Notes: generated from the sequence alone by a model not told the origin. Counted from the first letter of the stretch, positions 17,541 through 25,469 are shown. The stretch: DNA of 64,000 nucleotides from TMED27 sp964350695 (GCA_964350695.1 CAYGKM010000009.1:1-64000), one strand, 5' to 3'. Numbers and translations: made by a program.

Positions 17541-19547
17541 TTATCCATGGTTGTCCATGCTTGAGCTGGCTGCGGTGACGGTTGGCTTAACAGTGCTTTC
17601 TTCGTTGCCGAATAGCTTTGGTATTCTAATGGAATTGGTTACATCTTCAATGTTTTGCTTCCATGACGTTAAAGTGTCTATTGCCATTTCTTGGATGATT
17701 TCCGGCGCGTGCGCTGCAGACGCATCTTGAAAAGCGCTCATACATTCACTCAGCTTTTCATCTGAGTCTGCCGTTATACATTCTTCAGCCCGGCGCTCCT
17801 GATTCTGTGCGACCCATACTTCAGTATCTGCGATGGCTTGAGCGGTGGTTAATTGTGTATCGGCATCGAGTTTTTCTCTAAACCCTTCTGCAAAACGGGG
17901 ATGCATAGGCGTTTCATCAAACCAGAATCTTGGCTTATCAGGGTCGTATGCAAGAGCATATTTTTCGGGGTAATATTTTGTGTCCAGTAAATGCTCTTTG
18001 TTATTATTGTTAACATCGACCCAATAGACCAAGCCGGCTTCATCTTGAACTAAGGGACGTGTTACGCCATCAATTTCAGCTGTTATGTAGTTATTCCATG
18101 CTTGTGTGAGTTTATGGTTCGGGTTTTGTTCCATGAATTTCAGGGCATGCTCTCTGGAGTCAACCGTGATCCCCATGTTTTTAGCCAGCCCTAACAAGTT
18201 GCGGCCTACTCTGAGTTGAATATCTTCATAATTTGACGTGAGGATTTCTTTACGATCTGTTGAAGCGTATTTGGCTTGTAGCCCCGCAATAATTTCTTCT
18301 CTTGTTTCGGTTACTTCTTGTTGTACTTCTTTGGCCTCTGCGGTGTTTTGTTCGAGGCGGGCTCTTATCTCGTTAACTCTTATTGACGCGTCAGAAACTT
18401 TTATTTCTTCTCTTTCTAAATCTTTTTTTGTTGCTTCATACTCTGAATTAATTCTGTCTATTTCAATTTGCGCGGCGCCATTTTCGATGGCGTTATTATT
18501 AATTCGTTCTAAAAGCTCTTCTCTTGCAGTTGTTAACTCTCTTAATTTTGTTTCTAGGTTTGCTAGTGTGGCTTCGGACGTTGAAACCTTGTCCAATGCG
18601 TCTAAAAGTTCAACAAATCCGTCGCGGGTTATTTTGTCGCTTGGGTTGTTTTCGTCGTGGTTTTCAATTTGTTTGTATATGTATTTGAGCAGGTTGTTGT
18701 ATCCATCTGTTTCAAAACCAGCTAGATCGTTGCCAAACTTTTTTCCCGCGTTTTCTTGTGCGGCTATGCTCTGCATGATGCTTTGTCTTAAGGATTCAGG
18801 CTGAATATCTTCTAGAGAAAGTGTTGTTGTTGCTTTGGCATTAACGAGCTCTGCAAAATTATTGATTTTTTCCGTTGTGATTTTGATTTGATACTCGCCG
18901 TTTTCGTCCTTGAAGACGATGTAGCGCCCAACTTTGGCTGTATCTAGAGGCGTTTCCAAAGAGATGACGACAGCTTCGGAGTCAATTTCACGTATTTTTG
19001 ATAAACTACCTAAGTACAAGCCTCTGTCTTCCAGATCTGTGGTAACTGCATCCAGGGCTTTTACGTTTTGCTGTGCAAGGGCTTTCGTATCACTAACCTC
19101 TCGAAGGGTTTTTTCTATATCTATTTGGCTTTTTTCTAGAGCTTCTCTATGTGCCTTGGCTTGTTCAGGGGTAAGGAGCCCTTGCTTTTCGAGTTCATCA
19201 ATCAAGTATAGGGTCTTTTGATATTCTAAGCGCATCTTATCAATTTTATCATTCAGGGCTTTGTTTTCTTGGTTCTGCTGCTCCGCGATGTGCATAACGC
19301 TTTGCATGGCGCGTTGTTGGCGGGCGGCTTTTTCTCTTTTGCCTGCGTCGGTGCTTTGTGAATTGGCGGTTATAAAGGTGCTGATACCTTGAAGGCCAAG
19401 GTTGAGCTGTTCTCTTTGGTGTCTTGATGTGTCGCCTTCGAAAAAGTTATAGGCGAGGGTTTCTGCTGTAGCGACGTCGCCGTCCAATACTGCATTCAGT
19501 ATCGGTTGTATTTCTACTGTACCATCTATGGTTTTATCGCCAGCCAT
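17541..19547 (-). CDS. Large coiled-coil orphan protein (668 aa)
   Basis: No family recognised. It is an acidic protein without signal peptide or membrane helix. Two coiled-coil regions are visible: about 70-165 (heptads through HIAEQQNQENKALNDKIDKM and EALEKSQIDIEKTLREVSDT) and about 320-430 (LANLETKLRELTTAREELLE through REEIIAGLQAKY). A small beta-rich module between them (AVVISLETPLDTAKVGRYIV) and a C-terminal globular part with two Cys (EECITADSDEKLSECMSAF) complete it. AAAGGG lies upstream of the ATG. A structural or scaffold role for the neighbouring transglycosylase-like proteins is inferred from position only. The gene is clearly AT-richer than sucC. Confidence 0.72.
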   Translation of the reverse strand: MAGDKTIDGTVEIQPILNAVLDGDVATAETLAYNFFEGDTSRHQREQLNLGLQGISTFITANSQSTDAGKREKAARQQRAMQSVMHIAEQQNQENKALNDKIDKMRLEYQKTLYLIDELEKQGLLTPEQAKAHREALEKSQIDIEKTLREVSDTKALAQQNVKALDAVTTDLEDRGLYLGSLSKIREIDSEAVVISLETPLDTAKVGRYIVFKDENGEYQIKITTEKINNFAELVNAKATTTLSLEDIQPESLRQSIMQSIAAQENAGKKFGNDLAGFETDGYNNLLKYIYKQIENHDENNPSDKITRDGFVELLDALDKVSTSEATLANLETKLRELTTAREELLERINNNAIENGAAQIEIDRINSEYEATKKDLEREEIKVSDASIRVNEIRARLEQNTAEAKEVQQEVTETREEIIAGLQAKYASTDRKEILTSNYEDIQLRVGRNLLGLAKNMGITVDSREHALKFMEQNPNHKLTQAWNNYITAEIDGVTRPLVQDEAGLVYWVDVNNNNKEHLLDTKYYPEKYALAYDPDKPRFWFDETPMHPRFAEGFREKLDADTQLTTAQAIADTEVWVAQNQERRAEECITADSDEKLSECMSAFQDASAAHAPEIIQEMAIDTLTSWKQNIEDVTNSIRIPKLFGNEESTVKPTVTAASSSMDNHG

Positions 19548-19717
19548 TGAAACCCTTTGTTACCGTCCTATTCCGTGTATTGCTCTCTTATTAGTGTTGA
19601 GGCTTTTACGACCGGATATAGTTACTCATACTGCACATTATGGTTATGAAACTTTAATAAATATTTAATATTTACGGAAAAAATGCGGTTTTCACGCATT
19701 CACTTGTGTTTTACGGG

Positions 19718-19744
19718 TTGAAAATGATGCGGCGCAGCTTTAAT
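19718..19744 (+). promoter_or_regulatory. Possible promoter of sucCD
   Basis: TTGAAA at 19718-19723 and TTTAAT at 19739-19744 with a short 15-bp spacer, upstream of the GGAGAG ribosome site at 19773-19778. The spacing is not optimal, so the call is tentative. The rest of the 19548-19787 intergenic region is AT-rich and shows no gene. Confidence 0.35.
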
Positions 19745-19787
19745 CATGTGGGTAGAGATTCTAAACCCAGTTGGAGAGTACCAATCC

Positions 19788-20996
19788 ATGAATATCCATG
19801 AATACCAAGCCAAAGAGCTTTTGAAGAAATATGATGTGGCTGTGCCTGACGGCATTCCGGCGATGAGCGTTGACGAAGCGGTTAAAGCGGCGCAGACGCT
19901 AGAGGCCAACGGAACGACGTTGTTTGTTATCAAGGCGCAGATCCATGCAGGTGGACGCGGCGCAGGGCATTTCACGGATAATCCGGAAGGTAAGGGCGGC
20001 GTTCGTCTTTGTAAGACTGTGGATGAGGTTAAGGCTGCTGCCGAAGCGATGATGGGCAAAACGCTTGTGACCAAGCAGACAGGCCCTGAAGGGAAAGAGG
20101 TTCAGCGTTTGTATGTGACGGACGGTGTGGACATCGAAAAAGAATACTACCTTTCGGTTGTGCTTGACCGCGCTCAGAGCAAAGTGGCGTTTATGGTTTC
20201 GACCGAAGGCGGTATGGATATCGAGGAAGTGGCGGAAAGCCACCCCGAGAAAATCATCAGCGTAGCGATTGATCCTGTGGCAGGTTTTACTCCGGCTGAT
20301 GGCGATAAATTGGCGAAAGGCCTTGAGCTGAGCGGTGCGAAAGCCGAGAGCGCGAAGGTTTTGTTCGCTAATCTTTATAAATGCTACATGGAGCTGGACG
20401 CCGAGATCGTCGAGATCAACCCGCTTATCACCGTTGGTGATGATGTTATGGCGCTGGATGCGAAGATGAGTTTTGACGGCAATGCGCTTTATCGCCACCC
20501 TGATATCAAGGCTCTTCGTGATGAAACAGAAGAAGACGCAAACGAGAAATTGGCGGCGGATAACGAGCTTTCATATGTGCGTTTGGACGGCAATATTGGC
20601 TGTATGGTTAATGGCGCGGGTCTTGCGATGTCGACGATGGATATCATTAAGCTTAAAGGCGGCGAGCCTGCGAACTTCCTGGATGTTGGGGGCGGCGCAA
20701 CAGCAGAGCGCGTGACCACAGCGTTCAAGATCATTCTGTCTGACCCTGCTGTTAAAGGCATTTTGGTGAACATTTTTGGCGGTATCATGAAATGTGACGT
20801 CATTGCCGAGGGCGTGATTGCCGCGGCGAAGCAAGTGAATTTGAGCGTGCCGTTGGTTGTGCGTCTTGAAGGGACAAATGTTCAAAAGGGTAAGGAATTG
20901 ATGGCGGCTTCCGGTTTGCCGATTATTTCTGCGGATGATCTCGAAGATGCGGCCAGCAAGGTCGTGGAAGCAACGAAAATGGCGGAGGCTGCTTAA
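19788..20996 (+). CDS. sucC: Succinyl-CoA synthetase, beta subunit
   Basis: ATP-grasp subunit (402 aa) of succinyl-CoA synthetase, which makes ATP or GTP from succinyl-CoA in the TCA cycle. ATG 19788 (MNIHEYQAKELLKKYDV) matches the family start and follows GGAGAG by about 9 bases. AQIHAGGRGAG, EINPL and the C-terminal CoA-ligase block FLDVGGGATAERVTTAF with NIFGGIMKCDVIAEG are all present. sucD begins one base after the stop. Confidence 0.96.
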   Translation: MNIHEYQAKELLKKYDVAVPDGIPAMSVDEAVKAAQTLEANGTTLFVIKAQIHAGGRGAGHFTDNPEGKGGVRLCKTVDEVKAAAEAMMGKTLVTKQTGPEGKEVQRLYVTDGVDIEKEYYLSVVLDRAQSKVAFMVSTEGGMDIEEVAESHPEKIISVAIDPVAGFTPADGDKLAKGLELSGAKAESAKVLFANLYKCYMELDAEIVEINPLITVGDDVMALDAKMSFDGNALYRHPDIKALRDETEEDANEKLAADNELSYVRLDGNIGCMVNGAGLAMSTMDIIKLKGGEPANFLDVGGGATAERVTTAFKIILSDPAVKGILVNIFGGIMKCDVIAEGVIAAAKQVNLSVPLVVRLEGTNVQKGKELMAASGLPIISADDLEDAASKVVEATKMAEAA

Positions 20997-20997
20997 T

Positions 20998-21879
20998 ATG
21001 TCAGTATTAGTAAACAAACAAACAAAAGTGATTTGTCAGGGCTTTACAGGCTCGCAAGGGACATTCCACTCTGAGCAAGCGATTGCTTATGGCACGAACA
21101 TGGTTGGCGGCGTGACGCCGAAAAAGGGCGGGCAGGAGCATCTTGGTCTTCCTGTTTTCAACACTGTGAAAGAAGCAAAAGACGCGGTTGGCGTTGATGC
21201 ATCCGTGATCTACGTTCCCCCGCCATATGCGGCGGCGGCGATCATTGAAGCGATTGAAGCGGAAGTGCCGCTGGCGATCTGTATCACCGAAGGGATTCCT
21301 GTGCTTGATATGGTGAAGGTAAAAGCGGCGCTGAAGGGTTCAAAGACTCGCCTTATCGGGCCGAACTGCCCGGGCGTTATTACGCCGGATGAATGCAAGA
21401 TCGGGATTATGCCGGGTCACATTCATAAGCGTGGCAGCGTTGGGATTGTTTCACGTTCAGGTACTTTGACCTACGAAGCGGTTGCACAAACAGGCGCGGT
21501 TGGCCTTGGTCAGAGCACATGTATCGGAATTGGCGGCGACCCGGTGAACGGGACAAACTTTATTGATTGTATTGATATGTTCATGAACGATCCTGAAACA
21601 GAAAGCATCCTTATGATCGGTGAGATCGGCGGAACAGCGGAAATTGAAGCGGCGGAATATTATGCGTCCTTGCCGAACAAGAAACCGATTGCCGGTTTTA
21701 TTGCTGGTGCGACTGCCCCTCCGGGTAAGCGTATGGGCCATGCGGGCGCTTTGATCTCAGGGTCAGACGACACAGCGCCAGCGAAGATGAAAGCGATGCG
21801 CAATGCGGGCTTCGTTGTATCTGAAAGCCCTGCGGGTCTTGGGATCGCGGTTAAAGAAGCGATCAAGCAAGCGGCGTAG
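20998..21879 (+). CDS. sucD: Succinyl-CoA synthetase, alpha subunit
   Basis: CoA-binding and phosphohistidine subunit (293 aa). It has the CoA site GFTGSQGTFHSEQAI, IGPNCPGVITP, the ligase motif GIVSRSGTLTYEA, and the active-site His in GKRMGHAGALISG. The start ATG 20998 follows the sucC stop after one base, so translation is coupled. A terminator-like hairpin lies 30 bases after the stop, but within the next gene's 5' end. Confidence 0.96.
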   Translation: MSVLVNKQTKVICQGFTGSQGTFHSEQAIAYGTNMVGGVTPKKGGQEHLGLPVFNTVKEAKDAVGVDASVIYVPPPYAAAAIIEAIEAEVPLAICITEGIPVLDMVKVKAALKGSKTRLIGPNCPGVITPDECKIGIMPGHIHKRGSVGIVSRSGTLTYEAVAQTGAVGLGQSTCIGIGGDPVNGTNFIDCIDMFMNDPETESILMIGEIGGTAEIEAAEYYASLPNKKPIAGFIAGATAPPGKRMGHAGALISGSDDTAPAKMKAMRNAGFVVSESPAGLGIAVKEAIKQAA

Positions 21880-21882
21880 ATC

Positions 21883-22374
21883 ATGCTCTCCTATTTAAAA
21901 ATACATTTAAGCGGCTTTGTTATGGCCGCTTTTTTGTGCCTGGCGGTTGTGCCTCTTGCACGGGCGCAAGGTGTGCTGTTTGATGATTTGCAGTATGCGG
22001 CGCGGGCGCTGGTGATTACGGGCGATGAGTATGACCCCAAGGTTATGGATTTTCTCGATGTGTTAAAAGGCCGGAAAGACGGCCTGTTTGAGCGCGATAT
22101 GGTGGTGATCCATTATCACGGTCAGGTTATGGAGACGATTGCGGATTTGAGCATTTTTCGCCGTGATACGCGGATTTTGGACGAGCGCGGGGAATCCCGA
22201 TATTTCGAGCAGGTCTTGGGCGCGCGCAGTGATGTATTCTCGGTTAGTTTGGTGGGGAAAGACGGGCGGGTCAAAGATCAATGGTTCAGGGATGCGCCCG
22301 AGATTAGCGCGGTGTTCGAAGCCATTGACGCTATGCCGATGCGCGAGCGCGAGATTGAAGAAGGTTTGCGCTAA
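21883..22374 (+). CDS. Secreted DUF4174 protein
   Basis: A 163-residue exported protein of the DUF4174 family, a thioredoxin-fold-related group of unknown role. The signal peptide spans residues 1-29 (basic n-region with Lys6, hydrophobic core FVMAAFLCLAVVPLA, cleavage after ARA). The mature part has the family pattern RALVITGDEYDPKV, LFERDMVVIHYHG, FSVSLVGKDGRVKDQWF. The start at 21883 keeps a normal signal peptide. Met14 (21922) would give a core without a basic region. A terminator-like hairpin sits inside the signal-peptide codons. Confidence 0.75.
   Translation: MLSYLKIHLSGFVMAAFLCLAVVPLARAQGVLFDDLQYAARALVITGDEYDPKVMDFLDVLKGRKDGLFERDMVVIHYHGQVMETIADLSIFRRDTRILDERGESRYFEQVLGARSDVFSVSLVGKDGRVKDQWFRDAPEISAVFEAIDAMPMREREIEEGLR
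21909..21935 (+). terminator. Rho-independent terminator of sucCD, inside the DUF4174 5' end
   Basis: AAGCGGC (21909-21915) and GCCGCTT (21925-21931) form a 7-bp stem around a 9-base loop and run into six T residues ending at 21935. It should end sucCD transcripts. Because it overlaps the DUF4174 signal-peptide codons, it would also limit read-through expression of that gene. Confidence 0.8.
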
Positions 22375-22393
22375 GTCTTATGTCTTGTTTTCA

Positions 22394-22421
22394 TTGACAT
22401 AATTTTTTATTGTTTTATAGT
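22394..22421 (+). promoter_or_regulatory. Promoter for the 22449 orphan
   Basis: TTGACA at 22394-22399 and TATAGT at 22416-22421 with a 16-bp T-rich spacer (TAATTTTTTATTGTTT). It is a clear member of the GACATAA promoter type. Confidence 0.7.
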
Positions 22422-22448
22422 CTGCGTTCTTAATCATTGAGTAGCAGC

Positions 22449-22865
22449 ATGTTAGATAAAGACGAGCAAAGAGTTGTAGAGCAGTATTTGGGTTTGCGTG
22501 AGGGCGCGGTAAACGCATATTCTGAGTATGTTGATGCGTTTACGTTTGGTGATTTTTACGATCTTTTAGGTAGTGAAATCAGAACTCGCACCGGTATCTA
22601 TGACCCTTCAAAAAGAATATTTATTCTTGCTGGAAGCGGCGCTGTTTTAGTGGGCGGCGTTTTGGGGAATCTTTTTAATGTGATGAGCGATGCCGCTGAT
22701 ACGACCTGTAAAATTGTTGGCGTGGGTGTTTTGCTCTATGAGGGTATTAGCGCGCTTCGGCCTGTTTTGGAAAATAAACTCGCGAAGGTTAAATCCGAGA
22801 TTTTACAGGCTTTGCCCGAAGAGGCATTCATCCGAACCGATATTTCAGATGATTTTGAACCTTAA
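22449..22865 (+). CDS. Orphan membrane protein (138 aa)
   Basis: No family recognised. An N-terminal soluble helical half (KDEQRVVEQYLGLREGAVNAYSEYV) is followed by two predicted membrane helices: FILAGSGAVLVGGVLGNLFNV and IVGVGVLLYEGISAL. A short charged tail ends at DDFEP. Neither ATG 22449 nor the upstream in-frame TTG 22437 has a clear ribosome site. ATG was chosen. It has its own promoter 28 bases upstream. Confidence 0.65.
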   Translation: MLDKDEQRVVEQYLGLREGAVNAYSEYVDAFTFGDFYDLLGSEIRTRTGIYDPSKRIFILAGSGAVLVGGVLGNLFNVMSDAADTTCKIVGVGVLLYEGISALRPVLENKLAKVKSEILQALPEEAFIRTDISDDFEP

Positions 22866-22923
22866 ACACAATTTTTTACGAGAACTCATACAAATAATCA
22901 GATATCTATGCCGAGGCCCTGCG

Positions 22924-23730
22924 CTAGAGGCGGGCATCTTCGTATGCAAGGATGGGCTGAAGCTCGCCGTTATCGTCTTTGCGGACAAACCCTGTGGAGA
23001 TTGCAAAATCTTCGAGTGTTCCAATGCCTGTTTCAGCCCCGGCTTTTCTCAAACCGATAATGGAACCGGTGCCAAAAAGCGTATTGATTTTTGAAATTTC
23101 TACGCCCAAAAGATCGTCAACAGGCGCTGTTTCATAAATCATAACGTGGAGCGCAATAGTGTTAAACATTGCATAAAATGGTATGCGTTGCGGTTTGCCG
23201 TTACTTGCATGATTGAATGCGTTATCCAGTTTCATCGCAATCGTTTTTGCTCTGGCCTGAATTTTTAATGAAATATCGGGCGGCGCGCTTTGAGCGGTTT
23301 TTTGGCTGTCTATGCGTTTTAATTGATGTTCGTAAAAGGCGCTAAGTGTAAGGCCTCTTTCGCGCAGCGTTGTAGCAACAACGCTGTAGCCGACGCAATC
23401 TTCCGGAAGGCCAATTTTTGTTGCCGCATTTGGATAATACCCCGTTTTTTCATGAACATTTCTTATGGCTTGAAAAATTTCACGATCGCTCGGGTGTCTT
23501 TGGCCATGCATTTTTCTTTGTGGTGGCGGCGCGTTATCTTGCTTTGCGGGGGCTCTGGATTTTATAAAAGGCTCCATCAGGGCTTTAAAATCTGTTTTTT
23601 GGTCGGCCGTGCTGGGCTCTATGGAATCCAGAGCCCTGTCGATAATAGCTTTAATAGCGCTATCATTCGTAATTGAGAAATCGTTAATGATTGCGGCTCT
23701 TGCGCGTAGTCTGAAGTTGTATTCATCCAT
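22924..23730 (-). CDS. Orphan hypothetical protein (268 aa)
   Basis: No family recognised. A soluble, mostly helical protein. A central block (RHPSDREIFQAIRNVHEKTGYYPNAATKIGLPEDCVGYSVVATTLRERGLTLSAFYEHQLKR) looks like a small DNA-binding or regulator-type module in which a helix pair precedes a basic segment, but I cannot name it. The C-terminal part is more mixed. There is no obvious ribosome site. A TTGACA promoter lies upstream on the minus strand. Confidence 0.65.
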   Translation of the reverse strand: MDEYNFRLRARAAIINDFSITNDSAIKAIIDRALDSIEPSTADQKTDFKALMEPFIKSRAPAKQDNAPPPQRKMHGQRHPSDREIFQAIRNVHEKTGYYPNAATKIGLPEDCVGYSVVATTLRERGLTLSAFYEHQLKRIDSQKTAQSAPPDISLKIQARAKTIAMKLDNAFNHASNGKPQRIPFYAMFNTIALHVMIYETAPVDDLLGVEISKINTLFGTGSIIGLRKAGAETGIGTLEDFAISTGFVRKDDNGELQPILAYEDARL

Positions 23731-23766
23731 GGGGCGTTCTTTACAGCTCTAATTTTTTCTTGGTTT

Positions 23767-23795
23767 TTTTTACAGAATAGCGCCGATATTGTCAA
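23767..23795 (-). promoter_or_regulatory. Promoter for the 22924-23730 gene
   Basis: On the minus strand TTGACA at 23795-23790, 17-bp spacer, TAAAAA at 23772-23767. This gives a leader of about 30 bases before the ATG at 23730. Confidence 0.55.
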
Positions 23796-23921
23796 TGTTT
23801 ACGGAAAATAATACCGCGTGGTAGAAAGTGCAGGCAGGTTTTGCCGCGTTTTTGGGATGCGATCAAGTTATAAACACAATTAAATCAATTACTTAAGCCA
23901 TATAATGGATTACGTAAAATA

Positions 23922-23937
23922 TGGCATGAGGGTTGCA
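23922..23937 (+). promoter_or_regulatory. Sigma-54 (RpoN) -24/-12 promoter
   Basis: TGGCATG-AGGG-TTGCA matches the sigma-54 consensus TGGCAYR-N4-TTGCW at every fixed position. Transcription would start near 23949 and give a leader of about 60 bases before the small gene at 24011. The AT-rich 130 bases upstream could hold an enhancer-binding site. RpoN promoters need an AAA+ activator, so expression should be conditional. Confidence 0.75.
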
Positions 23938-24010
23938 TATATCTTGGTATAGGAACAGACCGGCGCGGGTTAATCGCCGGACAGATCAAAAAAAACAGGG
24001 AGTATTTGAA

Positions 24011-24130
24011 ATGTCTAACTTTATATATGGAATTGCGATCAGTATTACAGTTTTCACAATGGTGAATATCATTGATGACAATATTCCAAACAACGTCGCT
24101 TATTACGTTGATTTGGTGGTGCCTTTTTAA
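24011..24130 (+). CDS. 39-residue single-span membrane peptide
   Basis: ATG 24011 has an excellent ribosome site (AGGGAG at 23997-24002, 8 bases away). The 39-residue product, MSNFIYGIAISITVFTMVNI then IDDNIPNNVAYYVDLVVPF, has one N-terminal membrane helix of about 17 residues and an uncharged or acidic tail ending in a hydrophobic VVPF. No family is recognised. Good ribosome site plus a consensus sigma-54 promoter argue that it is real. It could be a small regulator or subunit of a membrane complex. The 3' end is followed by the long hairpin at 24183. Confidence 0.72.
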   Translation: MSNFIYGIAISITVFTMVNIIDDNIPNNVAYYVDLVVPF

Positions 24131-24182
24131 GGCTAGAAATGAACGACTAAAACTAACCACTAACATTAAGGTTTAAGCAAGC

Positions 24183-24281
24183 AGCAAGCTATGGAGCGTT
24201 TTTATAATCGGGCCTTTACCCCAAACCCTCGACACCCACACCCACCCTCAAAGGCTTTATAAAAATCTCCATAGTTTTGCT
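24183..24281. repeat. Long hairpin with C-rich (opposite strand G-rich) loop; candidate structured RNA
   Basis: The arms pair in three blocks: AGCAAG with TTTTGCT (one bulge), CTATGGAG (24189-24196) with CTCCATAG (24267-24274), and TTTTTATAA (24199-24207) with TTATAAAAA (24257-24265). After a small internal loop, GCCTTT (24212-24217) pairs with AAAGGC (24250-24255). The 32-base apical loop (24218-24249) has five C-tracts and a single G. On the minus strand the loop reads as five runs of three or four G, a canonical quadruplex pattern. It could be a plus-strand sRNA or 3' UTR element, or a DNA structure. No known RNA family was recognised. Confidence 0.6.
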
Positions 24282-24338
24282 CATCTCCCAGGGGCTCTTT
24301 CGGTTTCCATTTATCTTCTTTCAATGTAAGATAAATTT

Positions 24339-24923
24339 ATGACCGAAGAGTCCCTTATTAATACCAATATCCTTGAGAACCTCAGCCCTGATCAGCGGTT
24401 GAATATCGTCAGCTTGCCCTATCGGGTCGGGCTTTGGATATCGGTGAGCGATCAAACAGGCGGCAATAAGGCCGATGCCAAAGAGCTTTTGGCGCTTTCC
24501 AACATAATCAGCGGGTTCGCGAGCCAGGTTTTCGGCTCCGAGCTTTTGCAATATGTGATGCAAGAAACCGTGAACCGTAAAGGGGAATGGGAGAAGTGGA
24601 CGGCGCATATCAATAATGTGCCGAAAGAGGCGGAAGCGGCGCTGGATGTTCTGCGGGCGCATGCACCGGAAAACGAAGTGAAGGCATATGTCAGCCGCTT
24701 GATGGAGATTTCCGAGGCGGTGGCGCTGGCGTTCCGTGAGTATGAGAATATGACCTTCTCCGACAAGTTGAGGGTTTACGGGCTTTATATTATGAGCGTG
24801 ATCAAGGGCAAGTTTTCGGACGGTCCCCGTAAGACATTCGACCAATTCCTTCGCATATCTTTAAACGAGCGCAAGGCGCTGAACGCTCTGGCGGCCGCTA
24901 TGGGCACTAAATACGCATCTTAA
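24339..24923 (+). CDS. Orphan protein, first of a paralogous pair (194 aa)
   Basis: No named family recognised. A soluble helical protein. The block IVSLPYRVGLWISVSDQTGG with downstream AKELLALSNII is mirrored in the next gene (ASLPYKVGVFISHADDVDGE and MAALELCLKAI), as are a Trp-rich EWEKW/EWPRW segment and the spacing between them, so the two arose by tandem duplication. There is no signal peptide. The gene is 10 bases upstream of its paralogue, in the same direction. Confidence 0.72.
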   Translation: MTEESLINTNILENLSPDQRLNIVSLPYRVGLWISVSDQTGGNKADAKELLALSNIISGFASQVFGSELLQYVMQETVNRKGEWEKWTAHINNVPKEAEAALDVLRAHAPENEVKAYVSRLMEISEAVALAFREYENMTFSDKLRVYGLYIMSVIKGKFSDGPRKTFDQFLRISLNERKALNALAAAMGTKYAS

Positions 24924-24932
24924 GGGGCGAGC

Positions 24933-25469
24933 ATGAGCGATTTATCACAATTTTCAGGCAGTGAACTCGAACTTTTGGCGTCGTTGCCATACAAGGTCGG
25001 GGTTTTTATCAGCCACGCCGATGATGTTGACGGGGAAAGCGATGACGAGCGCGAGATGGCGGCGCTGGAGCTGTGCCTTAAGGCGATTGCCAAGGCGCAT
25101 GAAGATAAGCCCTTTACGGCGGCGGTGATGAAGCAGAGCTTGACGATGAGGCCTGAGTGGCCGCGCTGGGCGGATCGTTCTTTTCGGGTGTGCGATGAGG
25201 CGGAAATGGCGGCGGCGTTGCTTTCAACGAAGCTGGATGAGGACGCGCTTAAAGATTTTAAACGGGCTTTGATGCGGATTGCGAGAACTGTGGCGCAGGC
25301 GCATGGCGAGTTCGGGCAGTTTGATGATGAAAGTGATAAAGGCGGCGTATTTGGCGCGTTTGTGAATAAGTTCGTTGGCGGTTTTGCGAAAGATGACGCC
25401 GATCAGCCGATGAATGTTAGCGCGGCGGAAGAGGCTGCGATACATCAACTTCGGGCGAGTTTACAATAA
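24933..25469 (+). CDS. Orphan protein, second of a paralogous pair (178 aa)
   Basis: Tandem paralogue of the 24339 gene, sharing LPYxVGxxIS near the N-terminus, the acidic D-D-x-D-G-E loop and an EWPRW segment. A conserved N-terminal LPY-VG-IS core with acidic loop may form the active or binding part. The C-terminal region adds a Gly/Phe-rich stretch (GGVFGAFVNKFVGGFAKDDAD) that is weakly hydrophobic. Purine-rich AAGGGGCGAG precedes the ATG. The last 53 bases overlap the convergent gene, so both coding ends are constrained. Confidence 0.72.
   Translation: MSDLSQFSGSELELLASLPYKVGVFISHADDVDGESDDEREMAALELCLKAIAKAHEDKPFTAAVMKQSLTMRPEWPRWADRSFRVCDEAEMAAALLSTKLDEDALKDFKRALMRIARTVAQAHGEFGQFDDESDKGGVFGAFVNKFVGGFAKDDADQPMNVSAAEEAAIHQLRASLQ

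Noticed and set aside
14176..19547. Prophage remnant
   Set aside because: SLT domains and a long coiled-coil protein occur in phages, but no capsid, portal, terminase, tail or integrase genes are present. xerC at 36.8 kb is chromosomal.
19671..23807. The string TTTACGGAAAA near 19671 and 23797 as a shared operator
   Set aside because: Two copies of an 11-base AT-rich string in different contexts (sucC upstream, orphan upstream) are within chance.
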